Counted from the stretch's first letter, positions 48,284-58,743 are shown. The stretch: DNA of 64,000 nt from Planococcus sp. PAMC 21323 (GCF_000785555.1 NZ_CP009129.1:3038001-3102000); one strand, 5' to 3'. The notes: generated from the sequence alone by a model not told the origin. A program made the numbers and translations.

Positions 48284-50253
48284 TCGTTTGTTCCTCCTTC
48301 AGTATCTTCCAAAATCACCGCTTTTAATTGTTCAACGGCTTGTTCTATTGTTGAATTTGGCATTTGGGTAGCCGCATTTGTTAAATGACCACCACCGCCG
48401 AGGTTTTCCATAACTATTTGAACGTTGACTTCACCAAGTGAACGGGCACTAATTCCAATGCCGCCTTCTGCTCGCTCAGCCACAACAAAAGACGCATTAA
48501 CATCTTTCATCGTTAATAAAATATCTGCTGTTTGCGCAATCAGCACAGGGCTGTAAACACGATCTGTTTCCCCTTTTGCAATCGCGATACCATCACCAAC
48601 AAATTCTACAGTTTGAACAATTTTAGCACGTTCTACATAGGTTTCTAAGTCTTCTTTTAGTATACGTTGAACGAGTACTGTATCAGCTCCATTTGAACGC
48701 AAATAAGAAGCGGCTTCAAAGGTGCGGGCACCTGTTCTTAACGTAAAGCTTTTCGTATCTACGATAATACCAGCTAGCATCGCTGTTGCTTCTAACATCG
48801 ACAATTTCTCATGCTTTGGTTGATATTCGATCAATTCAGTTACCAATTCCGCGGTCGATGAAGCATAAGGTTCCATGTAAACGAGCATTGTATTGGTAAT
48901 GAATTCCTCACCTCTACGATGATGGTCGATTAATACAACTCGTTCCATCCTTTGCAATACGCGTTCATCAATAACCATTGACGGTTTATGCGTATCGACT
49001 ACAACAAGAAGTGAATTCTCGGTCATTTCAGCTAACGCCTCTTCAGGGGTTATAAACTGTGAAAACAATTCCGGTTCGCCTTCAATTTCTTCCATTAAGC
49101 GCATAACGCTGCGATCGTATGCGTCAAAGTCAATAATGATGCGTCCTTTGACTTTGTTCATGGCTGCCATTTTAGCTACACCGACTGCGGCACCGATTGA
49201 ATCCATATCTGGCATTTTGTGACCCATGATAAACACTTGATCACTTTCTTGGATTAAATCACGTAGCGCATGTGAGATAACGCGCGCCCTGACACGTGTC
49301 CGTTTTTCAACGGGGTTGGTCTTGCCGCCATAAAACTTCACTTTTCCACTTGGGTGCTTGATGGCAACTTGATCGCCACCACGTCCTAGCACTAAGTCCA
49401 AGCCAGATTGAGCGAGTCCACCTAATTCAACTAATGAAGCAGAACCTGCTCCAACGCCGATACTAAGGGTCAGTGCTAGATTATCTTTAGATGTAACTTC
49501 ACGAATATCATCCAAAATAGCAAATTTCGATGATTCAAGCTCTTTTAAAATCGATTCATTAAAGACAGCCATAAATCGTTCAGAAGAAATACGCTTCACA
49601 AAAATCCCATGATCTGATCCCCATTGATTGACCAATGAAGTAACTAAACTATTGACTTTGCTACGTGTTTGATCGTCCATACCTTGTGCAAGTTCATCGT
49701 AATTATCAATGAATAAAATTCCGATAACCGTACGATCGGCATAATAAAGCGACTCAATTTCCACTTGTTCTGTAATATCAAAAAGATAAAACAAGCGGTC
49801 GTCCGCCTTATAATAGACACGGTATTTCCGATCGCCAAACGCGATTGTCAGCTCTTTTTCATCCGATTTCACAAGCGGATGAAAGTCCTCAGATAAAGTA
49901 AAGAGAGATTCTCCGATTAATGTATCGTATTCAAGTGTCGAAGTCATATAAGGATTTGCCCATTCGATGTCATACTGTTCATTGACTAACAAAATACCAA
50001 TCGGCATTTCGAGCAAAGCTTCTTCCCCGACTTTCTTCATTCGGTACGATAATGTTTCTATATGCTTTTCAGTAGCCTCATAAACTCTTTTTTCGGTCAC
50101 CCAAGTGGCTGTAAAAGCCAACACAAAAAGCAGTGTAAAAATACCAGCGGCCCATTCAGACCAAAGCGAAATCAAAATCGCTGCGGCCATGCCAAGAGCT
50201 AGGAGTGCGATAAGTGGATATCGAAGTTTTCGTTTTCTGAAAAAAGCCGACAT
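48280..50253 (-). CDS. gdpP: Cyclic-di-AMP phosphodiesterase GdpP (YybT)
   Basis: A 657-residue membrane enzyme: two TM helices (12-53), a PAS domain (about 75-150), a degenerate GGDEF domain (about 170-300, no GGDEF signature) and a DHH/DHHA1 module ([35 protein letters not shown] near the end). It hydrolyses c-di-AMP to pApA and thereby affects wall stress, potassium and beta-lactam tolerance. It lies between yybS (14 bp) and rplI (overlap). Confidence 0.96.
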   Translation of the reverse strand: MSAFFRKRKLRYPLIALLALGMAAAILISLWSEWAAGIFTLLFVLAFTATWVTEKRVYEATEKHIETLSYRMKKVGEEALLEMPIGILLVNEQYDIEWANPYMTSTLEYDTLIGESLFTLSEDFHPLVKSDEKELTIAFGDRKYRVYYKADDRLFYLFDITEQVEIESLYYADRTVIGILFIDNYDELAQGMDDQTRSKVNSLVTSLVNQWGSDHGIFVKRISSERFMAVFNESILKELESSKFAILDDIREVTSKDNLALTLSIGVGAGSASLVELGGLAQSGLDLVLGRGGDQVAIKHPSGKVKFYGGKTNPVEKRTRVRARVISHALRDLIQESDQVFIMGHKMPDMDSIGAAVGVAKMAAMNKVKGRIIIDFDAYDRSVMRLMEEIEGEPELFSQFITPEEALAEMTENSLLVVVDTHKPSMVIDERVLQRMERVVLIDHHRRGEEFITNTMLVYMEPYASSTAELVTELIEYQPKHEKLSMLEATAMLAGIIVDTKSFTLRTGARTFEAASYLRSNGADTVLVQRILKEDLETYVERAKIVQTVEFVGDGIAIAKGETDRVYSPVLIAQTADILLTMKDVNASFVVAERAEGGIGISARSLGEVNVQIVMENLGGGGHLTNAATQMPNSTIEQAVEQLKAVILEDTEGGTNE

Positions 50254-50267
50254 TATTCTTCAGCTCC

Positions 50268-51227
50268 TTATTTTCCTTTAAACTCGTGTGCTCGTTTGAC
50301 CCAACCACGGATATCAAATCCAAGATCTACGATTCCGACAATACTCGTGAATGACTGCAAAGGAAATGCCAATACAGTAACTAGCACTGTCACCCACTTT
50401 GGCCAGCCTTCTTGGTGAATGTAGTAGTGGTAAAAAGAAACACCCTGCAAAAACAAGAGGAATTGGAGCAACACGGTGGCATTGATGAAAATCATGTACG
50501 CCATTGTACCAGGTTCAAACTCTGATAATAACGAAACAAGCAACACGATTAAATAATACCATAAAACAGATTTCGGCAATTTCATGTTCCGAAAAGGTGG
50601 AAACTTAGGAGCCATAATCCCAAAGCGTTTCAAGATTGGCAGGAGAATCAGTAATAACACCCACACAACTGCAAAAACGCCTAATACGAGTAACACGGGC
50701 AATAAGGTTTCAAATGAAAACTGCAATTGCGAAACCAGTTCATTATAATCTGCTATAGAAGCTTCAGAAGCTCCTAGCTTTTCCATCATGACACCCGTTT
50801 GTTCATAAGATTGATCAAAGCTTGCAGAAAACTCTTCTAACACATTGATGCCAAACAGTAAAATTGAAGCCATATATTGAACCATTAATGACATCAGCAG
50901 GACTAAACTCGCACCCATGAACATAAATAATTTACTCTTCTTATAATAAATCGAAATACCGATTACCAACCCTAGCGGTACGTGGATTAAGGCTAACGGT
51001 AATGAAAAAAGGCCACCAATGATAAAAGCTAGTATCAGGCAGACTGCTGCGAAAAGCGCAGAAGCTTTCCAAGGATATTTCGCACTGTACCAAGCAATTG
51101 GCAATGCCAAAACTAACGTACTTACTATACTTAAAACAGGTACGTAAACTGAAATGGCTAGCAGCACGGTAAATACCGTGGCCATCATCGCACCGTTTGT
51201 AAGTTGTCGCGTTTGTTGATTTTGCAT
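50268..51227 (-). CDS. yybS: DUF2232 membrane protein YybS
   Basis: A 319-residue polytopic protein with about eight TM helices of the DUF2232 family, conserved next to gdpP in Bacillus. I start at ATG 51227 (MQNQQTRQLTNGAMM), after GAAGGGGA; in-frame codons upstream to 51299 have no usable RBS and are not family-like. Function unknown. Confidence 0.88.
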   Translation of the reverse strand: MQNQQTRQLTNGAMMATVFTVLLAISVYVPVLSIVSTLVLALPIAWYSAKYPWKASALFAAVCLILAFIIGGLFSLPLALIHVPLGLVIGISIYYKKSKLFMFMGASLVLLMSLMVQYMASILLFGINVLEEFSASFDQSYEQTGVMMEKLGASEASIADYNELVSQLQFSFETLLPVLLVLGVFAVVWVLLLILLPILKRFGIMAPKFPPFRNMKLPKSVLWYYLIVLLVSLLSEFEPGTMAYMIFINATVLLQFLLFLQGVSFYHYYIHQEGWPKWVTVLVTVLAFPLQSFTSIVGIVDLGFDIRGWVKRAHEFKGK

Positions 51228-51406
51228 ATGACTGTATTTCCCCTTCTTTCGGGTATATTTCATCCTTGTAATTGTACCATGATTCAAGAACTGGAACAAA
51301 AAGAGCTGTCCTCAATAAGACGGTAACTGTTGTAAAACAAGAGTGATGTTAAAATTATGACTTCCGCTATCATTTTTCAACATATTTCCTTGTTTTAACG
51401 CATAAA

Positions 51407-51432
51407 AAAAAGACCGGTTTCCCGGTCTTTTT
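51407..51432 (-). terminator. rpsR terminator
   Basis: AAAAGACCGG pairs with CCGGTCTTTTT around TTTC, just after the rpsR stop. Confidence 0.9.
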
Positions 51433-51442
51433 GGAATCTTAA

Positions 51443-51679
51443 TTATCTTTCTTCCGCAACAAACGGTAGAAGTGCCATGATACGTGAGCGTTTAATAGCG
51501 ATTGTCAACTTACGTTGCCATTTAGCGCTAGTGCCTGTAACACGACGTGGCAAGATTTTCCCTCTTTCAGAAATAAATTTCTTCAAAAGATCAGTATCTT
51601 TATAGTCAATGTGCGTGATGTTGTTGGAAGTGAAGTAACAAACCTTTTTCCGTTTTTTTCCTCCGCGACGTGGTGCCAT
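51443..51679 (-). CDS. rpsR: 30S ribosomal protein S18
   Basis: A 78-residue S18 ([52 protein letters not shown]). Third gene of rpsF-ssb-rpsR. It forms the S6:S18 heterodimer that binds 16S rRNA and probably the leader of its own operon. Confidence 0.98.
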   Translation of the reverse strand: MAPRRGGKKRKKVCYFTSNNITHIDYKDTDLLKKFISERGKILPRRVTGTSAKWQRKLTIAIKRSRIMALLPFVAEER

Positions 51680-51728
51680 ATCGAATTACCTCCTTTACTT
51701 AATGATTAATCGTTAGTTTTGGTCCATC

Positions 51729-52208
51729 TTAGAACGGTAAATCGTCATCCGATACTTCTATCGGGCCGCTACCACTTGAGAATGGATCTTCATCTACACG
51801 AGTATGGTTTTGCTGACTTGGGCTCGGTGATTGGTTCTGTTGATACGAAGGCTGCTGTCCTTGTGAACGGTCCGTATTAGCATTAGCATTTTTTGGCTCA
51901 AGAAATTGAACACTATCTGCCACTACTTCTGTTGTATAGACGCGTTTCCCGTCTTGTCCCTCGTAGCTACCTGTTTGGATACGGCCTTCAACACCAGCTA
52001 AGCTTCCTTTTTTCAGGAAATTCGCTGTATTTTCAGCTTGTTTGCGCCAAACGGTACAATTAATGAAATCAGCTTCGCGTTCACCTTGAGCGTTTGAGAA
52101 TGTCCGGTTTACAGCAAGTGTAAAACGAGCAACTGCCGCGCCGCTTGGTGTGTAACGAAGGTCTGGATCTTTTGTCAGTCTTCCGACTAAAACAACTCGG
52201 TTAATCAT
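51729..52208 (-). CDS. ssb: Single-stranded DNA-binding protein
   Basis: A 159-residue SSB: OB fold ([35 protein letters not shown]), a Gln/Asn/Ser-rich linker (about 112-145) and the acidic partner-binding tip DDDLPF. It coats ssDNA at forks and recruits repair proteins. It sits between rpsF and rpsR as in most Bacillota. Confidence 0.97.
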   Translation of the reverse strand: MINRVVLVGRLTKDPDLRYTPSGAAVARFTLAVNRTFSNAQGEREADFINCTVWRKQAENTANFLKKGSLAGVEGRIQTGSYEGQDGKRVYTTEVVADSVQFLEPKNANANTDRSQGQQPSYQQNQSPSPSQQNHTRVDEDPFSSGSGPIEVSDDDLPF

Positions 52209-52258
52209 CAGAATTCAACCTCCTTCAAGTCAAAAAAATTTCAGTGTCGGTATCCTGT

Positions 52259-52546
52259 TTACGCGTCTTTGCGTACAGCGATATGACGAATAATGTCTTC
52301 GTTAATGTTCGCAAGACGTGTGTATTCGTTGATAGCTTCAGAACCAGCGTTTACTTTTACGATCTGGTAGAAACCTTCACGTAAGTCGTTGATTTCATAA
52401 GCTAAACGACGTTTACCCCACTCTTTCGACTCGATGATTTCAGCTCCGTTAGAAGTAAGGATGTCGTTGAAACGCTCTACTAGAGTTTTCTTCGCTTCCT
52501 CTTCAATTGCAGGCTGAATGATATACATTAATTCATATTCTCTCAT
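52259..52546 (-). CDS. rpsF: 30S ribosomal protein S6
   Basis: A 95-residue S6 ([60 protein letters not shown]). First gene of rpsF-ssb-rpsR. GAGGAGGTG precedes the start. The leader contains a hairpin typical of S6:S18 autoregulation. Confidence 0.98.
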   Translation of the reverse strand: MREYELMYIIQPAIEEEAKKTLVERFNDILTSNGAEIIESKEWGKRRLAYEINDLREGFYQIVKVNAGSEAINEYTRLANINEDIIRHIAVRKDA

Positions 52547-52568
52547 CGTGTTGTCACCTCCTCATGGA

Positions 52569-52596
52569 CTTGGGCCCTGCTGTATCCAGCGGGCAA
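52569..52596 (-). promoter_or_regulatory. rpsF leader hairpin (S6:S18 autoregulatory motif)
   Basis: On the minus strand CTTGCCCGCTG-GATA-CAGCAGGGCCCAAG folds with GCTG/CAGC and GCCC/GGGC stems and presents a CCG next to the loop stem. This matches my memory of the conserved S6:S18-binding element in rpsF leaders. It lies about 25 nt before the start codon. Confidence 0.65.
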
Positions 52597-52724
52597 GGAG
52601 CAAGCAATTCATAAATATTACTCACATCACAGTATTGTATCACAATAACAGTGCACTAGCAAGCATGTTTTCAACTTTCAAATCAGCTATACTTTCTATC
52701 ATAGATCTCAAAGGACGTGAAGTG

Positions 52725-53282
52725 ATGAGCCCCTCTCGAATCATTGAATTAGAAATGGAGAAAATAGCACCTCAAGCGCTTTGGTTTAATGCTGCTTTAC
52801 TCGTTGCATTCGCTGCTCTTTATCATTTTTTTAACGAGCCGCTAGCGTTTGGCTTTTCTTTAATTGGCATTTCTTTGTTTTTCACCGGCTATCTTTTGCT
52901 AATCGTTTTACATGAACTGTTTCATTTAATAGGCTTTGTGATATTCGGAAAAGTGCCGATTTCTTCATTGAATTACGGTGTAAACTTGAAACTTGGTATC
53001 GCCTATGCCACTACCAATAAACCTGTACAAAACCCCGCCATGCGCAAAGCGCTCCTATTACCTTTTTGGACAACCGCTTTTATCCCTACCGTGTTAGGGT
53101 TTTGGGTCGATAGCCAAGTCCTCGTTTTTTTAGGAGCTATGCTGACCGCAGGTGCTTTTGGCGACTTTGTTATGTATAAAGAATTGCGCAAAGAAAAAAA
53201 CGCGGCATGGATCCTCGATGATCCTTCGCTGCCGCGTCTTCATGTTTATGATCACTATCCTGATCATGAAAGCACTGATTAA
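52725..53282 (+). CDS. DUF3267 membrane zincin-like protein
   Basis: A 185-residue protein with about four TM helices. HELFH (63-67) sits in a membrane helix, an HExxH-type zinc site as in DUF3267 proteins. ATG 52725 follows AAAGGA by 9 nt; the frame extends upstream, but across the divergent rpsF leader. It is a possible intramembrane or membrane-associated metalloprotease, substrate unknown. Confidence 0.78.
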   Translation: MSPSRIIELEMEKIAPQALWFNAALLVAFAALYHFFNEPLAFGFSLIGISLFFTGYLLLIVLHELFHLIGFVIFGKVPISSLNYGVNLKLGIAYATTNKPVQNPAMRKALLLPFWTTAFIPTVLGFWVDSQVLVFLGAMLTAGAFGDFVMYKELRKEKNAAWILDDPSLPRLHVYDHYPDHESTD

Positions 53283-53299
53283 TTTCGGTGCTTTTTATA
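53267..53299 (+). terminator. Terminator of the DUF3267 gene
   Basis: AAAGCAC pairs with GTGCTTT around a 13-nt loop, then TT. It overlaps the stop codons of the two convergent genes. Confidence 0.6.
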
Positions 53300-53675
53300 C
53301 CGCTGAATAGCTTACTTCCCATTTTCCTGTCGGGATTGGTGTTTTCAATAAATTTTTATCTTTTGCAAGATACGCAAGTGTTTCGACAACTTTGCCGTCA
53401 ACTTTTACTTGAATTTTCTTCTTATCGTATAAATCTATTTCAGGATTTCCTGAGTAGTCTTCCAAATAATCTAGAGCTGGCCATAATACTTCGGGAACAT
53501 TATATATTTCTCCTTCAACTTGACCTTCACTAGCTAAAACCATTGCTGGATAGCCCATTTCAGTGTCATATAAAGATCCTTTTGCCATTGCCCGTTCTTC
53601 CACTAATTCAGCTTCTTCCAAGTAACAGTGATACTTCCCGCCTTGTTTTAGCGTTCCGTATACAAATAACAACAT
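53295..53675 (-). CDS. Gamma-glutamylcyclotransferase-fold (AIG2/YtfP-like) protein
   Basis: A 126-residue protein with the family signature LLFVYGTLKQGGKYHCYL, and E/Y-rich strands (GYPAMVLASEGQVEGEIYNV). It is probably a small amine or peptide cyclotransferase. ATG 53675 has GGAGG at 8 nt; an ATG at 53690 overlaps that RBS. It begins immediately after the ychF terminator. Confidence 0.83.
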   Translation of the reverse strand: MLLFVYGTLKQGGKYHCYLEEAELVEERAMAKGSLYDTEMGYPAMVLASEGQVEGEIYNVPEVLWPALDYLEDYSGNPEIDLYDKKKIQVKVDGKVVETLAYLAKDKNLLKTPIPTGKWEVSYSAV

Positions 53676-53692
53676 TCTCAATTCCTCCATGC

Positions 53693-53727
53693 AAAAACCG
53701 GATGCGGTAAGGCATCCGGTTTTTTTT
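53693..53727. terminator. ychF terminator
   Basis: AAAAACCGGATGC pairs with GCATCCGGTTTTT around GGTAAG, with T-runs in both directions. Confidence 0.9.
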
Positions 53728-53774
53728 AGTTTTGTGATCTTTCATTCAATAGTGCATAACGGTCGTTTCCGCTT

Positions 53775-54875
53775 TTAGACGTTAAATCTAAATAGCATTA
53801 CGTCGCCGTCTTTGACGATGTATTCTTTACCTTCTTGACGTACTTTTCCTGCTTCTTTTGCTGCTGCCATTGATCCAATTTCGACCAAATCATCGTAGGC
53901 AACTGTTTCAGCACGGATAAATCCGCGTTCAAAGTCAGAGTGAATAACGCCGGCACATTGTGGTGCTTTCATGCCTTTTTTAAATGTCCATGCACGTACT
54001 TCTTGAACGCCCGCTGTGAAGTATGTTGCTAGTCCAAGCAAGCTGTACGAAGCTTTAACCAATAAGTCTAATCCAGACTCTTTAATCCCTAGTTCTTCAA
54101 GGAACATTGCTTTTTCCTCGTCTTCTAGTTCAGCCATTTCTTCTTCGATTTTCGCACAGATGACGATAACGTCTGCATTGTCTTTCGCAGCGAAATCACG
54201 AACCGTTTGAACGTATTCGTTGTTGTCTGCATCTGCAATTTCATCTTCAGCAACGTTTGCTACGTAAAGCATTGGTTTGATCGTCAATAAGTTCAAGCCT
54301 TTTGCAATCTTCAATTCATCTTCTGTAAATTCAATTGAACGTGCCAATTGACCATTTTCAAAGGCTTCACGCAATTTCATTAGTACTGGCTCTTCTGCAA
54401 CAGCGTCTTTATCTTTTTGCTTTACTAATTTCGCTGCACGCGCAATGCGTTTTTCGATACTTTCCATATCAGCTAAAATTAACTCTAAGTTAATAACTTC
54501 AATATCAGAAATCGGATCTACTTTACCCGTTACATGCGTAATGTTGTCATCAGCGAAACAACGAACCACTTGGCAAATTGCGTCAACTTCACGAATATGA
54601 GACAAGAATTTATTTCCTAATCCTTCGCCTTTACTCGCGCCTTCTACAATTCCAGCAATGTCCGTAAATTCAAAAGCAGTCGGAACGGTTTTTTTCGGTT
54701 CCACTAATTCTGTCAATTTATCAAGACGCTCATCTGGAACTTCAACAATTCCAACGTTTGGATCTATTGTACAGAACGGGTAGTTTGCCGCTTCTGCACC
54801 CGCTTTAGTTATTGCATTAAATAATGTGGATTTCCCCACGTTTGGTAATCCTACAATCCCTGCAGTTAATGCCAT
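53775..54875 (-). CDS. ychF: Redox-regulated ATPase YchF
   Basis: A 366-residue Obg-family P-loop protein: G1 [13 protein letters not shown]3 [17 protein letters not shown], and NVAE in place of NKxD, which gives ATP rather than GTP preference. The C-terminal TGS domain ends ...[12 protein letters not shown]. It is ribosome-associated. ATG 54875 is used; the GTG at 54884 is too close to the RBS. Confidence 0.96.
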   Translation of the reverse strand: MALTAGIVGLPNVGKSTLFNAITKAGAEAANYPFCTIDPNVGIVEVPDERLDKLTELVEPKKTVPTAFEFTDIAGIVEGASKGEGLGNKFLSHIREVDAICQVVRCFADDNITHVTGKVDPISDIEVINLELILADMESIEKRIARAAKLVKQKDKDAVAEEPVLMKLREAFENGQLARSIEFTEDELKIAKGLNLLTIKPMLYVANVAEDEIADADNNEYVQTVRDFAAKDNADVIVICAKIEEEMAELEDEEKAMFLEELGIKESGLDLLVKASYSLLGLATYFTAGVQEVRAWTFKKGMKAPQCAGVIHSDFERGFIRAETVAYDDLVEIGSMAAAKEAGKVRQEGKEYIVKDGDVMLFRFNV

Positions 54876-54963
54876 AGGATGCACAACCTTTCCTCTATAT
54901 AAAACGAATTATTTTTTACACAACCATTCCATTATAAGAACGAAACATGAAATTGTCCATTTT

Positions 54964-55164
54964 TCATTCTCTTTCGGCTTTCACTAAAATCTTTTTCATC
55001 TTTTTATTAAATTCCATACGAGGTAGCATTACACTATGTTGACAACCTTCGCATTTTATTCGGACGTCTGCTCCCATGCGGATAATTTTCCATGCATTTG
55101 CTCCGCAAGGATGACCTTTTTTCATTTCCACTATGTCATTCAGCCCAAAATCCTTCATTTCCAT
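54964..55164 (-). CDS. DUF951 family protein
   Basis: A 66-residue protein (GLNDIVEMKKGHPCGANAWKIIRMGADVRIKCEGCQHSVMLPR) with four spaced Cys/His residues typical of DUF951. GGAG lies 8 nt before the ATG. It is conserved between mscS and ychF in Bacillota. It may bind nucleic acid; function unknown. Confidence 0.9.
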   Translation of the reverse strand: MEMKDFGLNDIVEMKKGHPCGANAWKIIRMGADVRIKCEGCQHSVMLPRMEFNKKMKKILVKAERE

Positions 55165-55179
55165 GAATTTTTCTCCTTT

Positions 55180-56073
55180 TTATTCATTTTTAGCATTTTT
55201 GGTTATATTAGATTCTCCAGGAGACCGCTGAACCATCACCATACGTGGATATGGAACTTCGACTCCTCGTTGATCCAAGAAATCTTTTAAATCACGGCGT
55301 ATCTCTCGTGCTACAGCAAAATGCTGCATCGGCATGGTTTCCGCTGTAATTCGCATAACCACTTCAGTCGTCGTTAAGTTTTGTACGCCTAGTAATTCTG
55401 CCGGTTTGATAATTTGTTCGTATCGCTCCTGCAAGCCCCCTAGAAATACCATAATTAATTCTTCGACGCGTTTAATATCCGACTCATATGAAATATTAAT
55501 GTCCACAACAGCAATCGAATTATGAACTGAAAAATTCACGACATCCTGAATATTGCCATTCGGAAAAATAAACAATTCACCGGTCCACGCCTTCACCTTT
55601 GTTGTTCGCAATCCAATTTCTTCAACAGTTCCTTCAGCAGCTGCAATACGCACATAATCCCCTACAGAAAACTGATCTTCAAAAATAATAAAAAAGCCTG
55701 TAATGACATCGCGCACCAAATTTTGTGCACCGAACCCTACTGCTAAGCCTAAAACCCCTGCACCTGCAATAAGCCCTGTAATGTCGATTGTAAAAGTCGC
55801 CAATATAGAAACAACTGCTATAAAGTAAACGACATAGGCTACGACATTGGATAATAATTTCGATAAAGTTTGCTGTCTTCGCTCATTGTAAACAAGCGGA
55901 CCTCTAATGCGGACAGAAAAAGTTTTACGTATCAGCATGCGCAATACTTTTACCAACACAATTGCAGCTACTGTAATCAAAATCACTTTCAAAAACACAA
56001 CGAACAAACCTACCCACATGGCTTCATCTGACAGAATCGTTAAAATGCGTTGCATTATTTTTTCAACATTCAC
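55180..56073 (-). CDS. MscS family small-conductance mechanosensitive channel
   Basis: A 297-residue channel: TM helices at about 17-42, 75-95 and 100-125, with pore helix TM3 GAGVLGLAVGFGAQNLVRDVITGFFIIFEDQFSVGD and a cytoplasmic beta domain (GTVEEIGLRTTKV, FPNGNI). It releases solutes on hypo-osmotic shock. The start is GTG 56073, seven bases after AAGGTG. It precedes DUF951 by 15 bp. Confidence 0.92.
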   Translation of the reverse strand: MNVEKIMQRILTILSDEAMWVGLFVVFLKVILITVAAIVLVKVLRMLIRKTFSVRIRGPLVYNERRQQTLSKLLSNVVAYVVYFIAVVSILATFTIDITGLIAGAGVLGLAVGFGAQNLVRDVITGFFIIFEDQFSVGDYVRIAAAEGTVEEIGLRTTKVKAWTGELFIFPNGNIQDVVNFSVHNSIAVVDINISYESDIKRVEELIMVFLGGLQERYEQIIKPAELLGVQNLTTTEVVMRITAETMPMQHFAVAREIRRDLKDFLDQRGVEVPYPRMVMVQRSPGESNITKNAKNE

Positions 56074-56092
56074 TCTTTCACCTTCCTGGTCT

Positions 56093-56806
56093 TTACATCA
56101 AATTAAAGTTATATATAACCGAGACAACTATCCCTACAACTACTATTCCTGGCAATAAATTAGCCACTCTAATTTTCGTTATCCCCATCAAATTCAACCC
56201 GATTGCAACGATCATGATGCCACCGGTTGCGCTCATTTCTAAAATAAACATCTCCAACGCTTCAGCTGGGATTAATATGCTGATTTGAGTCGCAAATAAC
56301 GCAATCAATCCTTGATAAACAAATACAGGAATCGCTGCTAGCATTACACCAAACCCAAGTGTAGACGCTAAAATTATAGAAGTAAATCCATCAATAATCC
56401 CTTTAGAGATCAAGACGCCATGCTCGTTACTAAGACCACTTTCCATTGCTCCGATAATACCCATCGCACCGATGACAAATATTAAGGTCGCAGTTACAAA
56501 ACCTTGAGCTAAGCTACCTTTACTTTCTTTTGTTCCAAGCATACGTTCAATCCAGTGACCAAAGTCATTTAACTTTCCTTCTAGATTTGCCCACTCGCCA
56601 ATGACTGTACCTAGCACTAAACTGATAATAACAATCACAAAATTTTGACTTCCTAACCCCATATCTAGCCCTAGCACAATTACCGATAAGCCGATTACAT
56701 ACATAACCGTTTCTTTCATTTTTTCAGAAATATTACGAAGAGCTCTTCCAAGTATGGTTCCCACTATAATTAAAACAGCATTTATCAATGTACCTAAGAG
56801 AACCAT
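56093..56806 (-). CDS. DUF554 membrane protein (YqgA/YdfK-like)
   Basis: A 237-residue protein with six to seven TM helices; GTLINAVLIIVGTILG at the start and MGLGSQNFVIVIISLVLGTVIGE are typical of DUF554. GGGGGAG lies upstream. It sits 19 bp before mscS. Function unknown; transporter-like topology. Confidence 0.85.
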   Translation of the reverse strand: MVLLGTLINAVLIIVGTILGRALRNISEKMKETVMYVIGLSVIVLGLDMGLGSQNFVIVIISLVLGTVIGEWANLEGKLNDFGHWIERMLGTKESKGSLAQGFVTATLIFVIGAMGIIGAMESGLSNEHGVLISKGIIDGFTSIILASTLGFGVMLAAIPVFVYQGLIALFATQISILIPAEALEMFILEMSATGGIMIVAIGLNLMGITKIRVANLLPGIVVVGIVVSVIYNFNLM

Positions 56807-56902
56807 TACATTTCTCCCCCTTTATCTTGCCTACTTACAGCAAGGTCCTCTTCTCCCTCTTTTTGAGAGCATTACTCAGTTTTACACTTATCAAAAACAG
56901 AA

Positions 56903-56928
56903 CCTATTCCCCTGTTTTGGGAAATAGG
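56903..56928 (-). terminator. parB terminator
   Basis: CCTATTTCCC pairs with GGGGAATAGG around AAAACA, followed by TTCTGTTTTT on the minus strand. Confidence 0.75.
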
Positions 56929-56934
56929 CACTTA

Positions 56935-57768
56935 TCAGCTTAATAATTCTAAAATTCGTTCTAAATCATCTTCTGAGAAAAACTCGATTTCTATTTTCCC
57001 TTTGTTCTTGTTTTTCTTAATTTGTACTTTTGTACCGAAACGATCTCGTAATTCTGATTGTTTTTCTTCTATAAAAATATCTTTCTTTTTCTCTAGTGTT
57101 TCACGTGGAACATTCTCATTTAAACGTTGCACTAAATTTTCCAATTGACGCACATTCAGACTTTCTTTCACTACTTTTTCAGCAGTTTCCGGAATAAGTT
57201 TTTTGCTTCTTAAGCCAAGTAAAGTACGCCCGTGCCCCATCGACAATTCCTTGTCAGAAATAAGTTTGCGGACAGCTTCTGGTAATGCTAAAAGTCGGAT
57301 GTGATTTGCAATATGTGGACGACTTTTCCCTAAACGAAAAGCTAATTGTTCTTGAGTTAAGTTCAACGCTTCCATTAATTTCTGATAGGCTTCTGCTTCT
57401 TCAATCGGCGTTAAATCTTCACGTTGAAGGTTTTCTAATATAGCAAGTTCCATCATTTGTTGATCTGATAATTCTTTTACGATTGCTGGAACTTTTTTCA
57501 ACTTCACTAATTTTGCTGCACGGAAACGACGTTCTCCAACCACTATTTCATACTTTTCGCCTGCTTTTCTAACGACAATTGGCTGCAAGATTCCATGTTC
57601 CTTAATAGACTCTGCCAATTCCTCTAAAGCTACTTGATCAAATATTTTTCGTGGTTGATATGGATTGGCTTGGATTTCGCCAACATTGATTTGATTTACT
57701 TTGTCAGTATCACTAATTGTTTCTCCTGGAAACAAGGCATTAATACCTTTTCCTAATCCTTTAGCCAT
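56935..57768 (-). CDS. parB: Chromosome-partitioning protein ParB (Spo0J)
   Basis: A 277-residue CTP-dependent clamp: N-terminal MAKGLGKGINALFPG, CTPase motif GERRFRAAKL, HTH (LTQEQLAFRLGKSRPHIANHIRLL) and a C-terminal dimer domain. It loads on parS and recruits SMC. ATG 57768 overlaps the end of parA; a TTG at 57774 is an alternative. A perfect parS (57097-57112) is inside the gene, as in B. subtilis spo0J. Confidence 0.97.
   Translation of the reverse strand: MAKGLGKGINALFPGETISDTDKVNQINVGEIQANPYQPRKIFDQVALEELAESIKEHGILQPIVVRKAGEKYEIVVGERRFRAAKLVKLKKVPAIVKELSDQQMMELAILENLQREDLTPIEEAEAYQKLMEALNLTQEQLAFRLGKSRPHIANHIRLLALPEAVRKLISDKELSMGHGRTLLGLRSKKLIPETAEKVVKESLNVRQLENLVQRLNENVPRETLEKKKDIFIEEKQSELRDRFGTKVQIKKNKNKGKIEIEFFSEDDLERILELLS
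57097..57112. promoter_or_regulatory. parS site inside parB
   Basis: TGTTTCACGTGGAACA is, on the other strand, TGTTCCACGTGAAACA, a full match to the parS consensus and at the same place as the spo0J-internal parS of B. subtilis. Confidence 0.95.
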
Positions 57769-58522
57769 TACCAATCACTTCCTTTGCCAATTCTAAATAC
57801 ACTTCTGCGCCTCTGGATTTCGGATCATAAATAATAATTGGCTCTCCATGACTCGGTGCTTCGCTTAATCTTACGTTTCTTGGAATAATCGTTTTATATA
57901 CCTTATCTTGAAAATACTTTTTCACTTCTTCAATTACTTGCACGCCTAAATTTGTACGTGCGTCTAGCATCGTCAGCAAAACACCGTCAATCATTAAATC
58001 GTGGTTTAAGTGTTTTTGCACTAAACGAATCGTACTTAATAGTTGGCTTAGTCCCTCTAATGCATAATATTCACATTGTACTGGAATAATAATGGCATCA
58101 GAAGCTGTCAATGAATTTAAAGTCAGTAACCCTAATGATGGCGGACAATCAATGATTATGTAATCGTACATATCTTTGACTTCTGCTAATGCATTTTTTA
58201 AGCGAGCTTCTCTTGATATTGTTGAAACTAACTCGATTTCAGCTCCAGCTAAAGAAATAGTTGCAGGCACTACATGCAAATTTTCTACTTTTGTTTCCAT
58301 TATGGTATCTTTTACAGCAATGTCGTCGATTAAAACTTCATAAATACATTTTTCGACGTCCCCTTTGTTGACGCCTACTCCACTCGTCGCATTTCCTTGA
58401 GGATCGATATCTATTAATAGAACTTTTTTGCCTAAATAAGCAAGGCAGGCACTTAAGTTCACTGAAGACGTTGTTTTTCCTACGCCGCCCTTTTGATTGG
58501 CGATCGCAATAGTTCTCCCCAC
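57761..58522 (-). CDS. parA: Chromosome-partitioning ATPase ParA (Soj)
   Basis: A 253-residue deviant-Walker ATPase: KGGVGKTTSSVNLS at 11-24, DIDPQGNATSG and YIIIDCPPSLG. It works with ParB in origin segregation and control of DnaA. The start is GTG 58522 with a poor RBS, suggesting modest expression. It overlaps parB. Confidence 0.96.
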   Translation of the reverse strand: MGRTIAIANQKGGVGKTTSSVNLSACLAYLGKKVLLIDIDPQGNATSGVGVNKGDVEKCIYEVLIDDIAVKDTIMETKVENLHVVPATISLAGAEIELVSTISREARLKNALAEVKDMYDYIIIDCPPSLGLLTLNSLTASDAIIIPVQCEYYALEGLSQLLSTIRLVQKHLNHDLMIDGVLLTMLDARTNLGVQVIEEVKKYFQDKVYKTIIPRNVRLSEAPSHGEPIIIYDPKSRGAEVYLELAKEVIGNG

Positions 58523-58709
58523 ACTTGCACCAACTTTCTTTATTACTTTCTTTATTTTACTGCGGAATCTTTATTTTAGCTATTTTATTAACGCTAAAAA
58601 AGATGTTCGCAACATTTTATTCAATAAAAATCAGATACTTACTTTATAGTAGCATCCTATTTTTATATTGTATCAAAATTTTTCAACAATACGATGTTCT
58701 AACCACGAA

Positions 58710-58741
58710 AAAAGCTCTTTCCAATCTGGGAAAGAGCTTTT
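58710..58741 (-). terminator. noc terminator
   Basis: AAAAGCTCTTTCC pairs with GGAAAGAGCTTTT around AATCTG, just past the noc stop. Confidence 0.9.
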
Positions 58742-58743
58742 CG

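Noticed and set aside
52518-52724. Longer N-terminus for the DUF3267 protein
   Set aside because: It would be translated across the divergent rpsF promoter and leader and has no family-like sequence; ATG 52725 has an RBS.
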